Source: Cycas panzhihuaensis (Eukaryota > Cycadophyta). Taken from it: 64,000 nt of DNA. A program made the translations under genes and the position numbers. Below, in pieces: positions 11,471-23,297 of this stretch. The notes beneath the pieces were generated by a model, which worked only from the letters and a program-made list of their open reading frames with translations, had not been told where the DNA came from and ran no database searches. Each line of letters begins with the position of its first letter. Within the stretch, counting starts at the first letter, position 1. The DNA is taken from contig CM041465.1 in assembly GCA_023213395.1 (NCBI GenBank), forward strand, positions 212,791,741 to 212,855,740, in the 5' to 3' direction.

Positions 11471-11589
11471 TTTGTACAAACTTTTGAAAACCTTGGGATA
11501 TATATATTTGGAAATAAGTTCTTTCAATTTTTACATTCAAATATATTTTGCTATTGCATTTATCATATTTTATACAACCTTAATTTAAA

Positions 11590-12689
11590 ATGACATCTAG
11601 TTTTGGGAATATGATTATTCCTAAGTTTGATGGAAATAATTTTCTTAACTGGAGTAGGAGGATGAGGCCCATCCTCATAGCAAATGAAATGTGGGATATA
11701 GTGAGAAATGGTTACAATGACTTAGGATCAAACCCAAGCGTCTTGAAAAAGCTACATACAAAGAAAATATCAAAAAAGATAATGAAGCCTTAGCCCTTAT
11801 CTTTTGCGCTTTGGAAGATCATGTTTTCCCACGCATTAGTGAATCCATTAAGTCCAAAGAGGCTTGGGATACTTTACAGCTTATATACGAAGGGGCCACG
11901 TCCTCTAAACTACAAAACTTGAGGAGTAAGTTTGAAAATTTATGTATGATGCCTCATGAATCAATAACTGAATTTATGACAAAGATTCAAGACATAGTTA
12001 ACCAAATGAGGTCCCTTGGGGATACCTTAACCGAACAAAGAGTTGTTGAACGAATCCTTCGATGTGTAGGAGCCGTTAGACGCTTTGAAATGGTAGCTAC
12101 AAGTATTAGTGTATCTAAAGACCTAAGTACCCTCAAAATAGAACAACTTACTGCTATGCTTATGTCCATAGAAGAGCAACAAGCTGCCAATGAAACCTTA
12201 GAACATGCCTTTGCTACAAAGGCCAATATTCAATCTAATCGCCAAGATGGCCCTTCAAAATAAAATGAATCCCCTTTAAGGAGAAAAGATGAAAACCCTA
12301 GAAATGAACCTAGACAAAATCCTCCATGATACCAAGCTCCTCATAATAGACAAGGACGACCCCCACAACATGAAAATTCTCCAAGACATTCGAACACTCA
12401 AAGAAACCCTAACCAACAAAGACAAGTTGAAAATCATTCTTGTTGTCCACATTGTCATGGGAACCTACAACCTTCTAGAACACCTCAAAACTATCGTGAC
12501 CAACCAAGAAATAATCATACTCAATTCTATGAGGAAAGGGGGAGACCTCTCAACTTTGATCACTCTTCACCAAGGAATCAAAATCTTAGTTATGGTAAAA
12601 GAGATCAACTATATTGCACTTATTGTCGTAGAAATGGTCACACTGAAGACAAGTGTTTTTCAAAACATGGACCACCCTCTAGAGGACAT
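11590..12689 (+). pseudogene. gag: copia gag, frameshifted (young family A element)
   Basis: Gag forms the cytoplasmic particle that packages element RNA. The start at 11590 gives a typical copia Gag N-terminus (FDGNNFLNWSRRM; MWDIVRNGY), then the UBN2-type helical region (SKEAWDTLQLIYEG, LRSKFENLCM, FMTKIQDIVNQMRSLG). A frameshift near 11760 moves the frame of the rest. In the second frame a TAA at 12261 and a TGA near 12327 interrupt the basic Q/N/P-rich tail. The zinc knuckle at about 12615-12660, CTYCRRNGHTEDKC, keeps all four CCHC ligands. Gag and pol share one frame at the junction, as usual for copia. Confidence 0.9.
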
Positions 12690-13365
12690 GTGTCAAACAC
12701 ATCAGAATCTAAAATCAACAATAGGTTATTTCTATCTAGTTTTTCAAACCAGGAAGAAGAGGATGATAGTTGGTACATTGATTCCGGTTGTTCCACCCAC
12801 ATGACCCATAGAGAACAATTGTTTCAAACTTTGGATACAAATAAGAAAGGGTCTATTATGTTTGGAGACAACACTTCTCACCAATCGATTGGAAAAGGTA
12901 ACATTGCCTTATTGACTGATAGTGGTGAATATAAATATTTAAATGATGTTCTATACGTGCCCGCTTTAAAGAAAAACTTACTATCGGTAGGACAGATGAT
13001 GGGACAAGACTATAAAATAATTTTTGACAACGGTGAATGTGTCATCAAAGACAAACGACAAAATGAAGCTATTGTTGCTAGGGGTATCATGACTAAAGAT
13101 CGTTTATTTAAACTTACTATCACCCCCTCAGATACATATGCCCTTAGAACCACAACTACTATGGATAGTGACCTATGGCATCGACGTTTCGATCACCTTA
13201 ATTATACAAGTTTAGCCCTTATGAAAAGATTAGATATGGTTAATGGCTTACCCCCTATTGATGTTAACAAAGAGTTGTGTGAGGGATGCCTTCTTGGAAA
13301 ACATCATAGAGAAAGTTTTCCAGACTTTAGCCATCGGACATCTGCCCCTCTTCAACTCGTCTACA
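12690..13365 (+). pseudogene. pol: copia protease and GAG-pre-integrase region (young family A element)
   Basis: Same frame as the zinc knuckle. The aspartic protease begins at WYIDSGCSTHMT (about 12770-12805) with its catalytic D-S-G intact, followed by the typical LNDVLYVPALKKNLLSVGQ. The integrase zinc-binding region follows: DLWHRRFDHLNYTSL and [15 protein letters not shown] (about 13165-13320), keeping the H-H-C-C ligands. The frame is lost near 13365, in the stretch that should read into the first catalytic Asp of integrase. Confidence 0.92.
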
Positions 13366-14100
13366 GATATTTGTGGCCCAATGGCCACTCCTCATGGCGG
13401 TGCCAAATATTTCCTTACATTTATTGATGACTTTACAAGAAAGACTTGGGTGTTCTTTCTCAAATACAAATCTGATGCTTTTGACCACTTTGTTGACTTC
13501 AAAACCTTCGTTGGCGACAAAGTGGATACCATATCCTCTCCTTAAGATCGGATAATGGGGAGAATTTACCTCTAATATCTTCAAGGATTCTTGTATCCAA
13601 CATGGGATTAGGCGACAACATACCAACCCCTACACCCCACAACAAAATGGTGTAGCTGAAAGGAAAAATAGAACTATCGTAGAAATGGCACGTTGTATGC
13701 TTAAAGATAAAAACTTAGGCCATGAATTTTGGTGAGCGATCCATACCGTGATCTACTTACTTAATCGATGTTCCACAAAAGTCATTAGAGGAAGACACGG
13801 AAGAAGCATGGACAGGTTATAAACCTAGTATCTGTCACCTTAAGGTATTTGGCTGTTTAGCCTATGCCCACGTCCCTGACCAAAGAAGAACTAAATTAGA
13901 TGATCATAGCTTAAAATGTATTTTTATTGGATATAGTGAATCATCAAGATCTTACAAAGTTTATGATCCCAAATCCCGAAAAGTTATACTAAGTAGGGAT
14001 GTCAAATTTCAAGAGGACATCTACTATCAAAATAACCATGAACAACAAAAGGACATTCCTATTAAGTTTAATGCATCAAATACATCTAAATATGTGCCCC
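13366..14100 (+). pseudogene. pol: copia integrase core, frameshifted (young family A element)
   Basis: Integrase joins the cDNA ends to host DNA. After a shift near 13365 the next frame reads TDICGPM and [21 protein letters not shown] stop occurs at about 13543. Another frame carries the second Asp (SDNGGEF, about 13550) and the Glu (NGVAERKNRTIVEMARCML, about 13650-13705). All three D-D-E residues can be seen, but spread over frames. A TGA lies at about 13733. The C-terminal part (HLKVFGCLAYAHVPD; FIGYSESSRSYKVYDP) is at about 13830-13975. Confidence 0.9.
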
Positions 14101-14319
14101 CTATGTGGAGAACCTCTCCGGAAACTACTAGGGAAACAACATCACCTCAACCACCATCACAACCCCTACCCAAATGGGTTCAACGCAATCATGACTTAGG
14201 GAATATATTAGATAACAATCGAAGATCTACACGTTCACACAAAGTTAACTTTGCTCTAATGAGTAAGTTACTTGAAAGTCATGAGCCTCAAACCTTTGGT
14301 GAGGCTAATCAACATGAGT

Positions 14320-15090
14320 CTTGGCAAAAGCCATGCAAGAGGAATATAAATCTATCGTTAAAAATGACACTTGGGAACTTGTAGACTTACCACCAAGAAA
14401 GAAAGCCATTGGAACCAAATGGGTTTATAAGACTAAGTTCCATTCGATGGATCAATTGATAAATATAAAGCTCGTTTAGTTGCCAAAGGATATGCCCAAA
14501 AGAAGGCATAGACTATACCAAACATTTGCCCCGATTGCTAGAATGGAATCGGTTCGCATGATAATAAGTTTAGCCGCCCAAATGGGTTGGCTTTGTTTAT
14601 CAAATGGATGTAAAAGTGCTTTTTAAATGGTTATATCCAAGAAGATATCTATGTCTCTCAACCCCTCGGTTTTGAAGTCGGGAAGAAAACAAAGTGTATA
14701 AGTTAAAGAAAGCATTATATGGTCTAAAACAAGCACCTAGGGCTTGGTATTCCGTATAGACACATATCTTAAAAATCAAGGGTTCGAAAGATCTCAATCG
14801 GATCCAAACCTATACACTAAAATTAAAGGAGATTCGATATTGATCGTAGGACTTTACGTGAGCGACTTAATTTATAATCGAAATGACTCTCAACATTTAA
14901 ATCAATTTAAAGAAGCTATGTGTAAGGAATTTGAAATGACAGACTTAGGTCTTATGCACTACTTCCTAGGATTGGAAGTGTGGCAAGATAAACAAGGAAT
15001 ATTTATATCTCAACGTAAATATATACTAGACCTTCTACAAAGATTTAATATGACAAGCAGAAACCATTGTCAATACTAGCGAAATTGGAA
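14320..15090 (+). pseudogene. pol: copia reverse transcriptase, multiple frameshifts, YVDD box changed to YVSD
   Basis: Copia-type RT: WELVDLPPRKKAIGTKWVYK (about 14365-14430), then ARLVAKGYAQK and FAPIARMESVRMI, a shift, KALYGLKQAPRAWY (about 14707-14750), and FRIDTYLKNQGFERSQSDPNLYTK. Several one- or two-base losses break the frame between 14430 and 14750. The catalytic box, normally YVDD, reads YVSD (about 14857-14868): GTGAGCGAC encodes V-S-D. LGLMHYFLGLEV follows intact. The enzyme cannot be active from this copy. Confidence 0.92.
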
Positions 15091-15794
15091 TTAAACTCTC
15101 TAAGACGGATGACTCAACCTCGGTTGATCCCACTCACTATAGACAATTGATTGGTAGCCTACTTTATTTAACTTCTACTCGACTGATATAACATATTAGT
15201 AAGTGTTGTATCTAGATTTATCACGAGGATCAAAGACATCCCATTGGCAAGTGCAAAAGAATCCTCGAGATACCTTAAAGGGACTTGAATTTGGACTTTA
15301 CTACAAACCTACATCCGAGTTTTCGGTTAACGGGTTACATGATTGATTGGGTGGTGATATTGATGATAGAAAATCTACTTGGTTATGCATTTAGTATGGG
15401 ATCAAGTGATAGCTTGGAGTTCAAAGAAACAAAATCGGTTTCCTTATCCACATGAGCGAGAATATAAAGCCGCGATGTTAGGAGCACGTGAATCAATCGT
15501 TAAGAAGACTCTTACGTGATTTTCAAATTAAGCAATGAGGCCCCACTAAAATTTGGTGTGATAATCGGGCGCTATTCAAATGACCAAAAATCCAACATTC
15601 CACGGTAGAACAAAGCACATTGAAACTCAATACCACTTTATTCGGGAACTTGTACAAGCAGAACAGATAGAGTTGACCTATTGTAGCACCGAAGATCAAA
15701 CAGCGGATATTTTTACAAAGGCCTTGGGAAAAATCAAGTTTGAAAAGTTCAGAGATGATTTAGGAGTCATACACATTAGGCTTATGGGGGAGAA
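15091..15794 (+). pseudogene. pol: copia RNase H, pol C-terminus and polypurine tract
   Basis: RNase H degrades the RNA strand during cDNA synthesis. Pieces of the RT-RNase H linker and RNase H lie in different frames (YRQLIGSLLYLTSTR near 15140; EYKAAMLGARES near 15460). From 15580 the frame is clean: MTKNPTFHGRTKHIETQYHF and the usual copia ending DQTADIFTKALGKIKFEKFR. A purine run (GGGGGAGAA, 15786-15794) directly before the 3' LTR is the polypurine tract, the primer for plus-strand synthesis. Confidence 0.92.
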
Positions 15795-16130
15795 TGTTGG
15801 GAATAATCCCAATGTTTGTGCACTAGAGCGCTTAGGGCCCCTCAAAGCCACCTTTGAGGGCCCCTAGGGCACCTTGAGCCGTTCAAAAGCCGCCCGGACC
15901 GACCACTCACGTGAGGTACGTATCACCGCTATTTATTTTTTATATTTTTTCAAACTAACCTAAATTGTTGTGCAGCTAGGGTGATGGCGCCCGACGCCTC
16001 CCCGAATCTCTATTTAAGGGTTGGGAATACCTCCCTGGTGTTTTATTAACACCGCCACTCTTTCCGAAATCGCCGTTGTACTCAAGATGGAAGTATCGTG
16101 ATGTCCTGCTCTGCTCCTCCGGCTCCATCA
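15795..16130 (+). repeat. 3' LTR, young family A copia element
   Basis: 336 bp, differing from the 5' LTR at two positions only. TG...CA ends; the same palindrome and hairpin are present. Followed by the duplicated target site. Confidence 0.96.
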
Positions 16131-16135
16131 ATAAT
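16131..16135. repeat. Target-site duplication ATAAT, right copy
   Basis: Exact repeat of 7821-7825. Confidence 0.92.
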
Positions 16136-16346
16136 CAATAGTTATATTATAAGAATAAAGTAAGTTTTTGAGGTATAATACTCTATTTTTATTCTTGGTT
16201 TCATATATCTTTTGAAGTGTCTACCATGTATTCTTCGAAGAAGTCTTCCCTTGAATATAAGTAATGAGTTTTTTAGCAATAAAAAGACTAATAATAGTTA
16301 AAGCATCCCTAATATGATCTTCCTAGTCTTCAACATCTTTATTTAT

Positions 16347-16577
16347 TCAAGTTGGGGGAGTTGGAGTAGATTCAATTATGGCTAAAGCTAAGGCAACAAC
16401 AAGAATCAATTCTTTTCCTTCAACCATATTTATTATTTTTTTAAGTCCCAAAACACTAAAAATTTTAAACATCCATATTACATAGTTCTTACCATTTAAG
16501 TTATGCATATTTATGAGACATAACCAACAATGTTTATCATAGAAATGGTGAAAAAATGTAAAAAACCAAGACCACAT
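16347..16577 (-). pseudogene. gag: Fragment of a copia Gag N-terminus
   Basis: The minus-strand frame contains LNGKNYVIWMFKIFSVLGLK followed by IINMVEGKEL, the usual start of copia Gag (LxGxNYxxWxxxM...LxxxVEG). It stays open for 76 codons. It belongs to none of the delimited elements: the family A Gag is different and the D element has its own Gag at 22579. Only this scrap remains, and its strand is opposite to the family B LTR nearby. Confidence 0.55.
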
Positions 16578-17323
16578 ATATTAGTTTATAAAGAAGCTTA
16601 GTGGCCACAAGGCCTAAATATAATTTTAGACTTAAAAAATGAAAGTGTAACTAAAAATATAATGTTGGCAACTAAAATTATATAAAATAGGCAATGAATG
16701 AGATATAAGCCTTAGCCACTTTTTAAAGACTAGAATACTCACTACATGTGGTGACAACCCAAAATGAAAGAGTGTAGACTTAAAATAGATTTTGAAGCAC
16801 TTTAATTTCATTTAAAACTTAGGAAAAGTAAAAAATTAAAGATTAAATTAAACATACATTAAAGATTTAAATGGAATTTTTTATAGTCGTTGCCTAAAAG
16901 TCAACTATGTGACTTTATAAAGATGAAATGATCAATTTTAGCCAAAATGATAGAAAATTTCTTTATTTGAAGGCTGGAACATCCAAATATCAAGTTGATC
17001 TACACAACTACGAAAAAACTAGAAGAAAAGTAAGCTAATTTTTATAAAATTTGAGCAAGAAATGGAGTTTAAAGGGATGTTCAATAGATAAGACTTTCAA
17101 GGAAAATTTCAACCAAAACAAATCAATGTAAAAGGAAAAATTAATGCCAAAGTGAGCTTAGACTTGTTGCAGAGAAATCCATGAAGAAAAATCCTACAAA
17201 AAATATAGATTTAAAGTGCCTAATGCTACCCAAAATAGTCTTACAACAAAAATGGCATCCTTCCAATTGAGAAAACCCTTATGGGTTTGCTTGAAAGTTA
17301 TTAGAATTAATAATAAATATCTA

Positions 17324-17334
17324 CACTACAAGAA
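17324..17334 (+). repeat. CACTACAAGAA motif, possible CACTA-type transposon end
   Basis: Eleven bases matching the usual plant CACTA (En/Spm) terminal sequence. I found no clear inverted partner or 3-bp duplication, so chance is quite possible. Confidence 0.2.
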
Positions 17335-18250
17335 TAATATTCTAAGATACTAAAATACATATCAAAACTCAAAAAATACCCATGTAATGAACCATGAGGC
17401 CCGATGCCACATTATAAATATAAGAGAACTAGATCAAATTTTAGTAAAAAAATAAGTGTGATAACATAAAGAGAATTACATAATGATTACAAGAAATAAT
17501 CTTGTACTAGATCATAAAAGAATACAATGGCTTAATCTACTTTTTATACATTAATCAATCACTTCAATTAAATCTATGAGAAGAAGACCACTCCCTATTT
17601 TAGTAAGAGTGCAAGAAAAGAATAAATATGTAAAAGTTGTAAAACAAGTAAACATCAAGGTATAACTCATGCATGTTCTTGCATGTCCAAGAGTAAGAAT
17701 AGAAATATAACTCTTAAGAGAACTTGTTTAATATGGCATACTAATTGACCTAAGGAAAAGAATGAGAAGGAATTAAACATTATTTTTAACATTTTCACTT
17801 CTCGTGGGATCGTTATAAAAGTTGATTCCATTACAATTTTTATTATGTTGCATCTTGTACTACTATAAAAATTGTAATGGTACCAATACATTATTATAAA
17901 AAAATAACAATATGACCTCTTTTGGAATAATATCTACTTATTAATTTACAATGGAGCATTCTACAAAATAATTGGAATGAGTTATACCATTATTCCTTTT
18001 ACAATGGTACAATATGCACTATTATAAAAAGTATAACTGGGAAGACACATCATTCTGAAAATTAAAATAATGTATCATACATCATTATAATTTCTTGAGA
18101 GCCCATTACATTTTTGAATGAGTTTTTCTTATTAAAATTAATGATGGGCTTCATGGGAGGGGAGTGGGAGTTAAGACTCCATCTTATTCCCTTTTATGGG
18201 TAAAAATCAAGTTGTTTTATTTATAGTTTTCTCTAAAATAATAGACCATA

Positions 18251-18454
18251 TAAGAGGGAAATCTTCAATAATGAAGAAAGCATATTGATCATATAAGAGA
18301 AGATATCTCTCTTTATATATACATAAGATGTTTTATAATTGCTTACTATATGTAAGTCATTTATCCACCACTCATCACTATTATAAAGAAAAGGGAATGA
18401 TACATGACCCTCATTAACCTCTAACATAATGTCCTAGATAAAACATTATCTTTA
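18251..18454 (-). repeat. 3' LTR of copia element D
   Basis: 204 bp, alignable over its whole length with 23298-23502. On the minus strand it begins TAAAGATAATG and ends TCTTA, with a purine tract (AAGAGAGGGTGC) just before it. Confidence 0.82.
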
Positions 18455-20000
18455 GCACCCTCTCTTAGTGTTTTATCTATCTTAATCCAAGCTTATTTCT
18501 AAAGAATTGAAACTTATCCTTGTTGAAAGGTTTAGTCAAAATATCTATAAGTTATTCATTTATTATGTAATACATTAGATCTATATCCTTATTCTACATC
18601 TTTTCTCAAATAAAGTGGTGATGTACTTTAATATGTTTAGTTAGAGAATAGAAAACTAGATTCTTGGTCATCTTTATTGTGCTTTAATTGTTATAGAAGA
18701 GTGTTGTTAGTTCATTTGGTTTCTAATTTAGATCTTTTAATAATTATCTTAGTCAAACTACTTCATAGGATGCACTAACTACTAACTTTTATTCTATTTC
18801 TATAGATGACAAGGTAATAGTTGGTTGCCATTTATTACTCAAAGACATTGTTACTAATTCAAGAAGAAAGTAATACCCATGTGTTAATCATATTCTTTTT
18901 TTTTCTCCCATCTAATCTGAGTCATTGTATCTAACTAATTTTTCTATTTTATTTCTTATATATGTGAGTTTTAGATTTGAAGTTCCTTTCAAATACTTGA
19001 GTATTCCCTTTGCTACTCTCCAATGTACTAGTTTTGGATCCTAAATGTATTTAGAGATTACTATGATAGAGTATGAAATATCAAGTCTAGTTATAGTAAG
19101 ATAGATCAAGCTCCTAACTAATTACCTATAGAGAGTTACACCAACTAAAGTTTCTTCTGTGAATTGAGTCAAATCATAACCTATTTCTATTGGAGTTGCA
19201 TAACTATTATAATCTTCTATTTTAAATTTCTTTAGTAGATCCTTAGTATATTTATTATATGGTAGGGTGATTGAATGCTTTTTCTAGTTAACTTATATAT
19301 CAAGGTAATAATTTAGAAGTTTGAGGTCAATTATTTTAAAACTTTTTCTAGTTGAACCTTTATGGTTATGATAAATTATGTGTCACTACTTGTGAGAAGC
19401 ATATCATATACATATATAATAATTATTGTAATCAACCCTTATTTTTTCTTTACATATAAATTAGGGTCTTATTCACATCTTTGAAAATTATTTTGAATGA
19501 GATACTTGACTAACTTGGCATACCATGCCCTTAAAGCTTATTTTAGCCCATATAGGGTCTCTTTTAGCCTATATATAAGATGTTCTTACCTATTTTAAAT
19601 ATATCCTTCTAGTTGTTACGTGTGGACTTCTTCTTTAAGGTCTCCATTTAGGAAGGCACTCTTTATGTCTAACTAATAGTCTTTCCATTTCTATTATGTA
19701 GCTAAGGCAACTACCATTCTTACAATATTTAACTTTACTATTAAAGAAAATGTATCATCATAATCTATCCCAAAAGTTTGAGTGTATCCCTTGCCTGCTA
19801 ATCTAGCCTTATATTTCTCTATTATGCCATTAAATTTTTTTTTTATTTTATATATCCACTTACAATTGATAATTGGTTTGCCTATAGGTAGTTCAACTAG
19901 TTTTTAAGTCTTATTTTTAAAAATAGATTCCATTTCTATATATATTACCACTTTGTACTTAGCATGCTTCCTTACTTCTTCATATGACTGAGGTTTAACT
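18455..20000 (-). pseudogene. pol: copia RT and RNase H remnant, element D
   Basis: Minus-strand frames give the pol C-terminus DILTKPFNKDKFQFFRNKLG near 18480-18550 and RT pieces upstream. The catalytic box is at 19403-19414: IIIIYVYDMLLTSSD, so YVDD has become YVYD and one catalytic Asp is lost. Stops and shifts are frequent. Confidence 0.8.
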
Positions 20001-21150
20001 GAATAAAATAGAGCTTAATGTTTTTGGGACCTTGTCTTATGATCAAATATATCACTTTTAGTACTTCAATTATTTTGAGATGCCATTTGGGTGTCTTTTT
20101 GGAGGATGCTCTACTTTCCTCATATTCTTTAGGACTTATTTCTCTAGGGAGAGAAGGAACTCTTTTTTATTGTTCCTCTTGTTTTGTTTCTATATCTTTA
20201 GATGTAATTCTAGATATGTCTTTAGGTAGAGGAATTTTATGGAAGACTCCCTTATAGGTACTTCAATTTCTTGAGATATTATGAAGCTTTCAACAATGAC
20301 TTTCTCATTAAAAATAACATCTCTGCTTACATAGACTTTATTTGTCATTAGGTTTATACATTGGTAAGCTTTTGCATTTTTACTATAGCCTATCATTATG
20401 CACTCTATACTTTTATAGTCAAGTTTTAATTTATTCTTATCAGGAATATAAAAAAAATCTTAGAAACCAAATATCCTTAAATTACTTACATCAAGTTTGT
20501 GTCCTATCCATGCCTCTTTTGGAGTTACTTTATTCAAGACTTGAGTTAGACTTTGATTTATTAAATAGACACCTATGTTTATAGCTTCTACCCAATAAGT
20601 TTTTAAAATTTGTTTGTCATAGATCATACTCTAAGCTATTTCCATAATGGTTTTGTTCATCTGCTTGCCTATACCATTAGATTAAGTTGTATAAGGAGTC
20701 ATGATTTATCAATGTATTCCATGATTTCTACAGAAGGTATCAAATTCTTTTGAAGTACATTTACCTCCTCCATCTGACCTAATACACTTTAGTTTATTTT
20801 TGTATTCCAATTTAACTTTAGCCATGAATTCTTTAAATTTATCAAAAGTTTCAGATTTAATATAAAGGAAGTAAATCTATACTTTCTTAGAAAAATCATC
20901 AATAAATATAAGAAAATATCTACCTCTATTGGTTGAACTTAGGGTAATAAGTCCATACAGATTAGAATGCACTAATTATAGTTTGCTTTATGCATGCTAT
21001 TCACTTCTTTTAAAAGGAAAATAATATTGTTTACCAAGCAAGTAAGCTTTTCAAACAAATGAATGAAATGTCATGTCTGGAAGTCCATCAACTACATTTG
21101 AGTTTTTTAATAATTATAGTCTATCGAAAGAGATATACCTATAATTTAAA
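20001..21150 (-). pseudogene. pol: copia integrase remnant, element D
   Basis: Minus-strand reading shows the second catalytic Asp in CIRSDGGGKCTSKEF (about 20750-20795), but the Glu region reads NGIGKQMNKTIMEIA, where copia integrases have NGxAERKNRT: Glu is replaced by Lys, consistent with G-to-A decay. The C-terminal part, IGYSKNAKAYQCINLMTNKV YVSRDVIFNE in the family pattern, is open at 20190-20396. Confidence 0.82.
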
Positions 21151-21325
21151 TACCAAAGTTTATTATTATTAATGTTTGTAATAACAAAACATTTTGCATC
21201 ATATTTTATAATGATAAGATTAGAAATTTATAGAGGTCATTCCTTTATATACTTTAGCAATTACAAATCCTTTTTTTTTTTTATTTCTCAAATATAATAA
21301 AAACTATTATTATAAAAAATGGTCC

Positions 21326-21577
21326 TCAATTTTTTCTTTCCAAGTTGAGAGACAAACAGAAGGTTTTCTTAAGTCTTAGAACAAAGAGAACATTACTAAT
21401 TTTTTGCACTTTTCCTTTCATCTCAATTTCTATCATTCCAATCCCTTGAATGTTGAGTGGATATTTATTCCTTAACTCTATTGATTTATTGAGAGAGTAG
21501 GTATTTAGAGATTCAAACCATTCTTTGTGATCTATCATATGGCTAGATGCACCCAAGTTGATGTACCAGACAATCAA
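21326..21577 (-). pseudogene. pol: copia protease remnant, element D
   Basis: Open for 83 codons: VWYINLGASSHMIDHKEWFE, then IQGIGMIEIEMKGKVQKISN and VLFVLRLKK. The family motif WYIDSGASSHM is clear, but the catalytic D-S-G has become N-L-G, so the protease is inactive. It is the best preserved frame of this element. Confidence 0.85.
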
Positions 21578-21612
21578 TGTAATTTCATCTTCAAGACTTA
21601 TAGTAAATATGA

Positions 21613-22579
21613 CTATGAATGTAATTTCTTCTTCTTTATCTCCTTTGAAGTTGTTCTATTCTTTATTATAGTTTCTAGTGAGTCCTTTCCCTCTTTGAAT
21701 ATTAGCTCTTCTCTAAGAGCATTGATAAGGAATACGGCATGCTTTTCCATAATGATAGTAAATATTAAATACTCTATAACTACTAGAGAAGTATTTATGT
21801 TTTCTATAGTTGAAGCAAAATTTGCCATCTCTTGGTGGAATTGATTATCCTTTGCCTTTTTTTTTTCTTACCATCTATCTCTAGATTGACTTTTCATATC
21901 AAGAGTCCTTCCTTGACCTCTTGAAGATGTCCATCCTCATCCTCTAGAACTGAAGCTGAGTTTGGATAAGAAGGCTTACCTTTAATCTCTATCTCCTTTT
22001 CATATCTCCCATTTCTTTATTCTTGCCTAAGAAGAAGTCTAGCTAATGTTTCAAGAGACATGATTGTAGTTTGGCTATTATTGGGTATGGAGTTTACCAT
22101 GTTATTAAAGGATTTTAGAAGCTTATTTACATTTTCATAATCTCTTATTTAGGTATATTAGCTCCAGCACCAATTAAATTACTCCTTATTGAAGTTGCTT
22201 TATGAATGAATTCTAAAATGTTTTCTTTTTCTCTCATGTATAATTTGAATAATTCTTGCTTTAAGGCTATAATCATGGTTTGACTTCTTTGGCTATAGAG
22301 ATTAGAAAATACTTTTTAAATGTCTTCATAAGAGCTTAATCTTTAAACATATATCAAAATAGGATTTAAGGTAGACAATTTAGAATTATTACCCCTAAAT
22401 TATTTCTCTCATCCCAGTTAGATTGATTGGGGGTAGTAGTTGGCCTTTTTTCTATTCTTATGGCTATGTTCCCTAGTATTTTTTACTCTTAGTAGGGTTT
22501 CAACGTTGATTTTCCATACAAAATAAATTTTTTTGGTCAATTTATCTTAGTTATTTAAAGTAGGAATGGAGAAATCCAT
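21613..22579 (-). pseudogene. gag: copia gag remnant, element D
   Basis: A start codon at 22579-22577 (minus) opens MDFSIPTLNN, a stop, then DKLTKKIYFVWKINVETLL, the usual Gag N-terminus. The body is broken by stops; a piece with ANFASTIENINTSLVVIEYL is open near 21613-21828. I could not place a clean zinc knuckle. Confidence 0.65.
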
Positions 22580-23297
22580 TTTTAAAAATTAAATAGAAGA
22601 TATCAAACTACTTTTCTAGGTTGTTAATAGGCTAGTCGTATGCCTATATAAAATTTTATATATAGGTACAATTATATGGATGAAGATTAATAAGGAGGAA
22701 AATAAAAACTTTTGATCTGAGGATTTTGAATATGTAAATATTTTTACAAGATTTAATTTAACTTGCTCAGAAAATGGCCCAAAAAGAAAATCGTACACCT
22801 ACAATTTTAAGAGAAAATTACTAAAAAATCTTTAAAACTTTAGTGAAAATCTCCAAGAGTGGATTCAAACTAAGTAATGAGTGAGAGAAGATTTTTGGAT
22901 AGATATTACCTAGATTAATAAGTCTTCTAAGAGAAATCTGTAATAAATTCTTCAAACCCATAAATTTTTTAAATTTGGCAGAATTGCTTCAAAATAATAA
23001 AATTTCCCATTGATCCTTTAGAGAGAAGTGACATATTAGCTGAGGCTTCCTTACTACTAAAATTTTAATGTGATTTAAGAACTTTAAAAAAATGATGTTT
23101 GTAAAGTTTTATACAAGTCAACATGTCATCTATATACAATCATTTATACATAGTTACCTTGATTTATCTTTATAATCTTGCCTGAGAAAGAAAGCTTCTT
23201 CGTCTATCTTCATAAACTCCTATGAGGACTTAACTAGATGTAAAATATCAAACTATTCTAGCTTCAAAAACCCTAATTAAACTGCTTGCTTTGATAC
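22580..23297 (-). other. 5' leader and PBS-like site of copia element D
   Basis: About 700 bp of AT-rich DNA between Gag start and 5' LTR. Directly inside the LTR the minus strand reads TAGTATCAAAGCAAGC, a decayed form of TGGTATCAGAGC. Confidence 0.65.

Larger units (their letters stand above)
8176..11589 (+). other. Long untranslated leader of young family A element
   Basis: 3.4 kb between PBS and gag. From about 8580 to 9240 it is GC- and CpG-rich and nearly stop-free in several frames of both strands. The longest frame, 143 codons at 8804-9235, has no recognisable domain, and I treat it as a by-product of composition. A tRNA-like A/B box pair sits at 9430-9474. From 9490 to 11030 it is T-rich. 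From about 11040 to 11470 it becomes GC-rich again and looks structured. The old copy at 1-2219 is colinear with the first 2.3 kb, so the leader is an ancestral part of the family. Confidence 0.85.
7826..16130 (+). mobile_element. Complete young family A Ty1/copia retrotransposon (8.3 kb)
   Basis: Order: 5' LTR (7826-8161), initiator-Met PBS (8164-8175), 3.4-kb leader, gag, protease, integrase, RT, RNase H, polypurine tract (15786-15794), 3' LTR (15795-16130). Integrase before RT defines Ty1/copia. Both LTRs are 336 bp with two differences (G/C near 8096 and T/C near 8151), and the target-site duplication is perfect, so the insertion is recent. Yet gag-pol carries several frameshifts and stops, and the RT box reads YVSD instead of YVDD. 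The element is therefore non-autonomous as it stands. It interrupts family B sequence. Confidence 0.96.
16136..18250. other. AT-rich stretch, partly the continuation of family B, otherwise unrecognised
   Basis: This should continue the sequence interrupted by the family A insertion, that is, DNA downstream of the family B PBS-like site at 7792. Apart from a minus-strand gag scrap (16347-16577) I see no coding. 17830-18090 has repeated AT-rich motifs of the type ACAATGGTAC and ATTATAAAAA that look like a degenerate small repeat cluster. Confidence 0.4.

Noticed and set aside
17324-18250. A complete CACTA or MITE transposon
   Set aside because: Only one end-like motif (CACTACAAGAA) is seen; no inverted partner or target duplication was found.
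20018-20584. Plus-strand open frames in copia element D
   Set aside because: They are antisense to integrase and RT remnants on the minus strand, which carry clear motifs.
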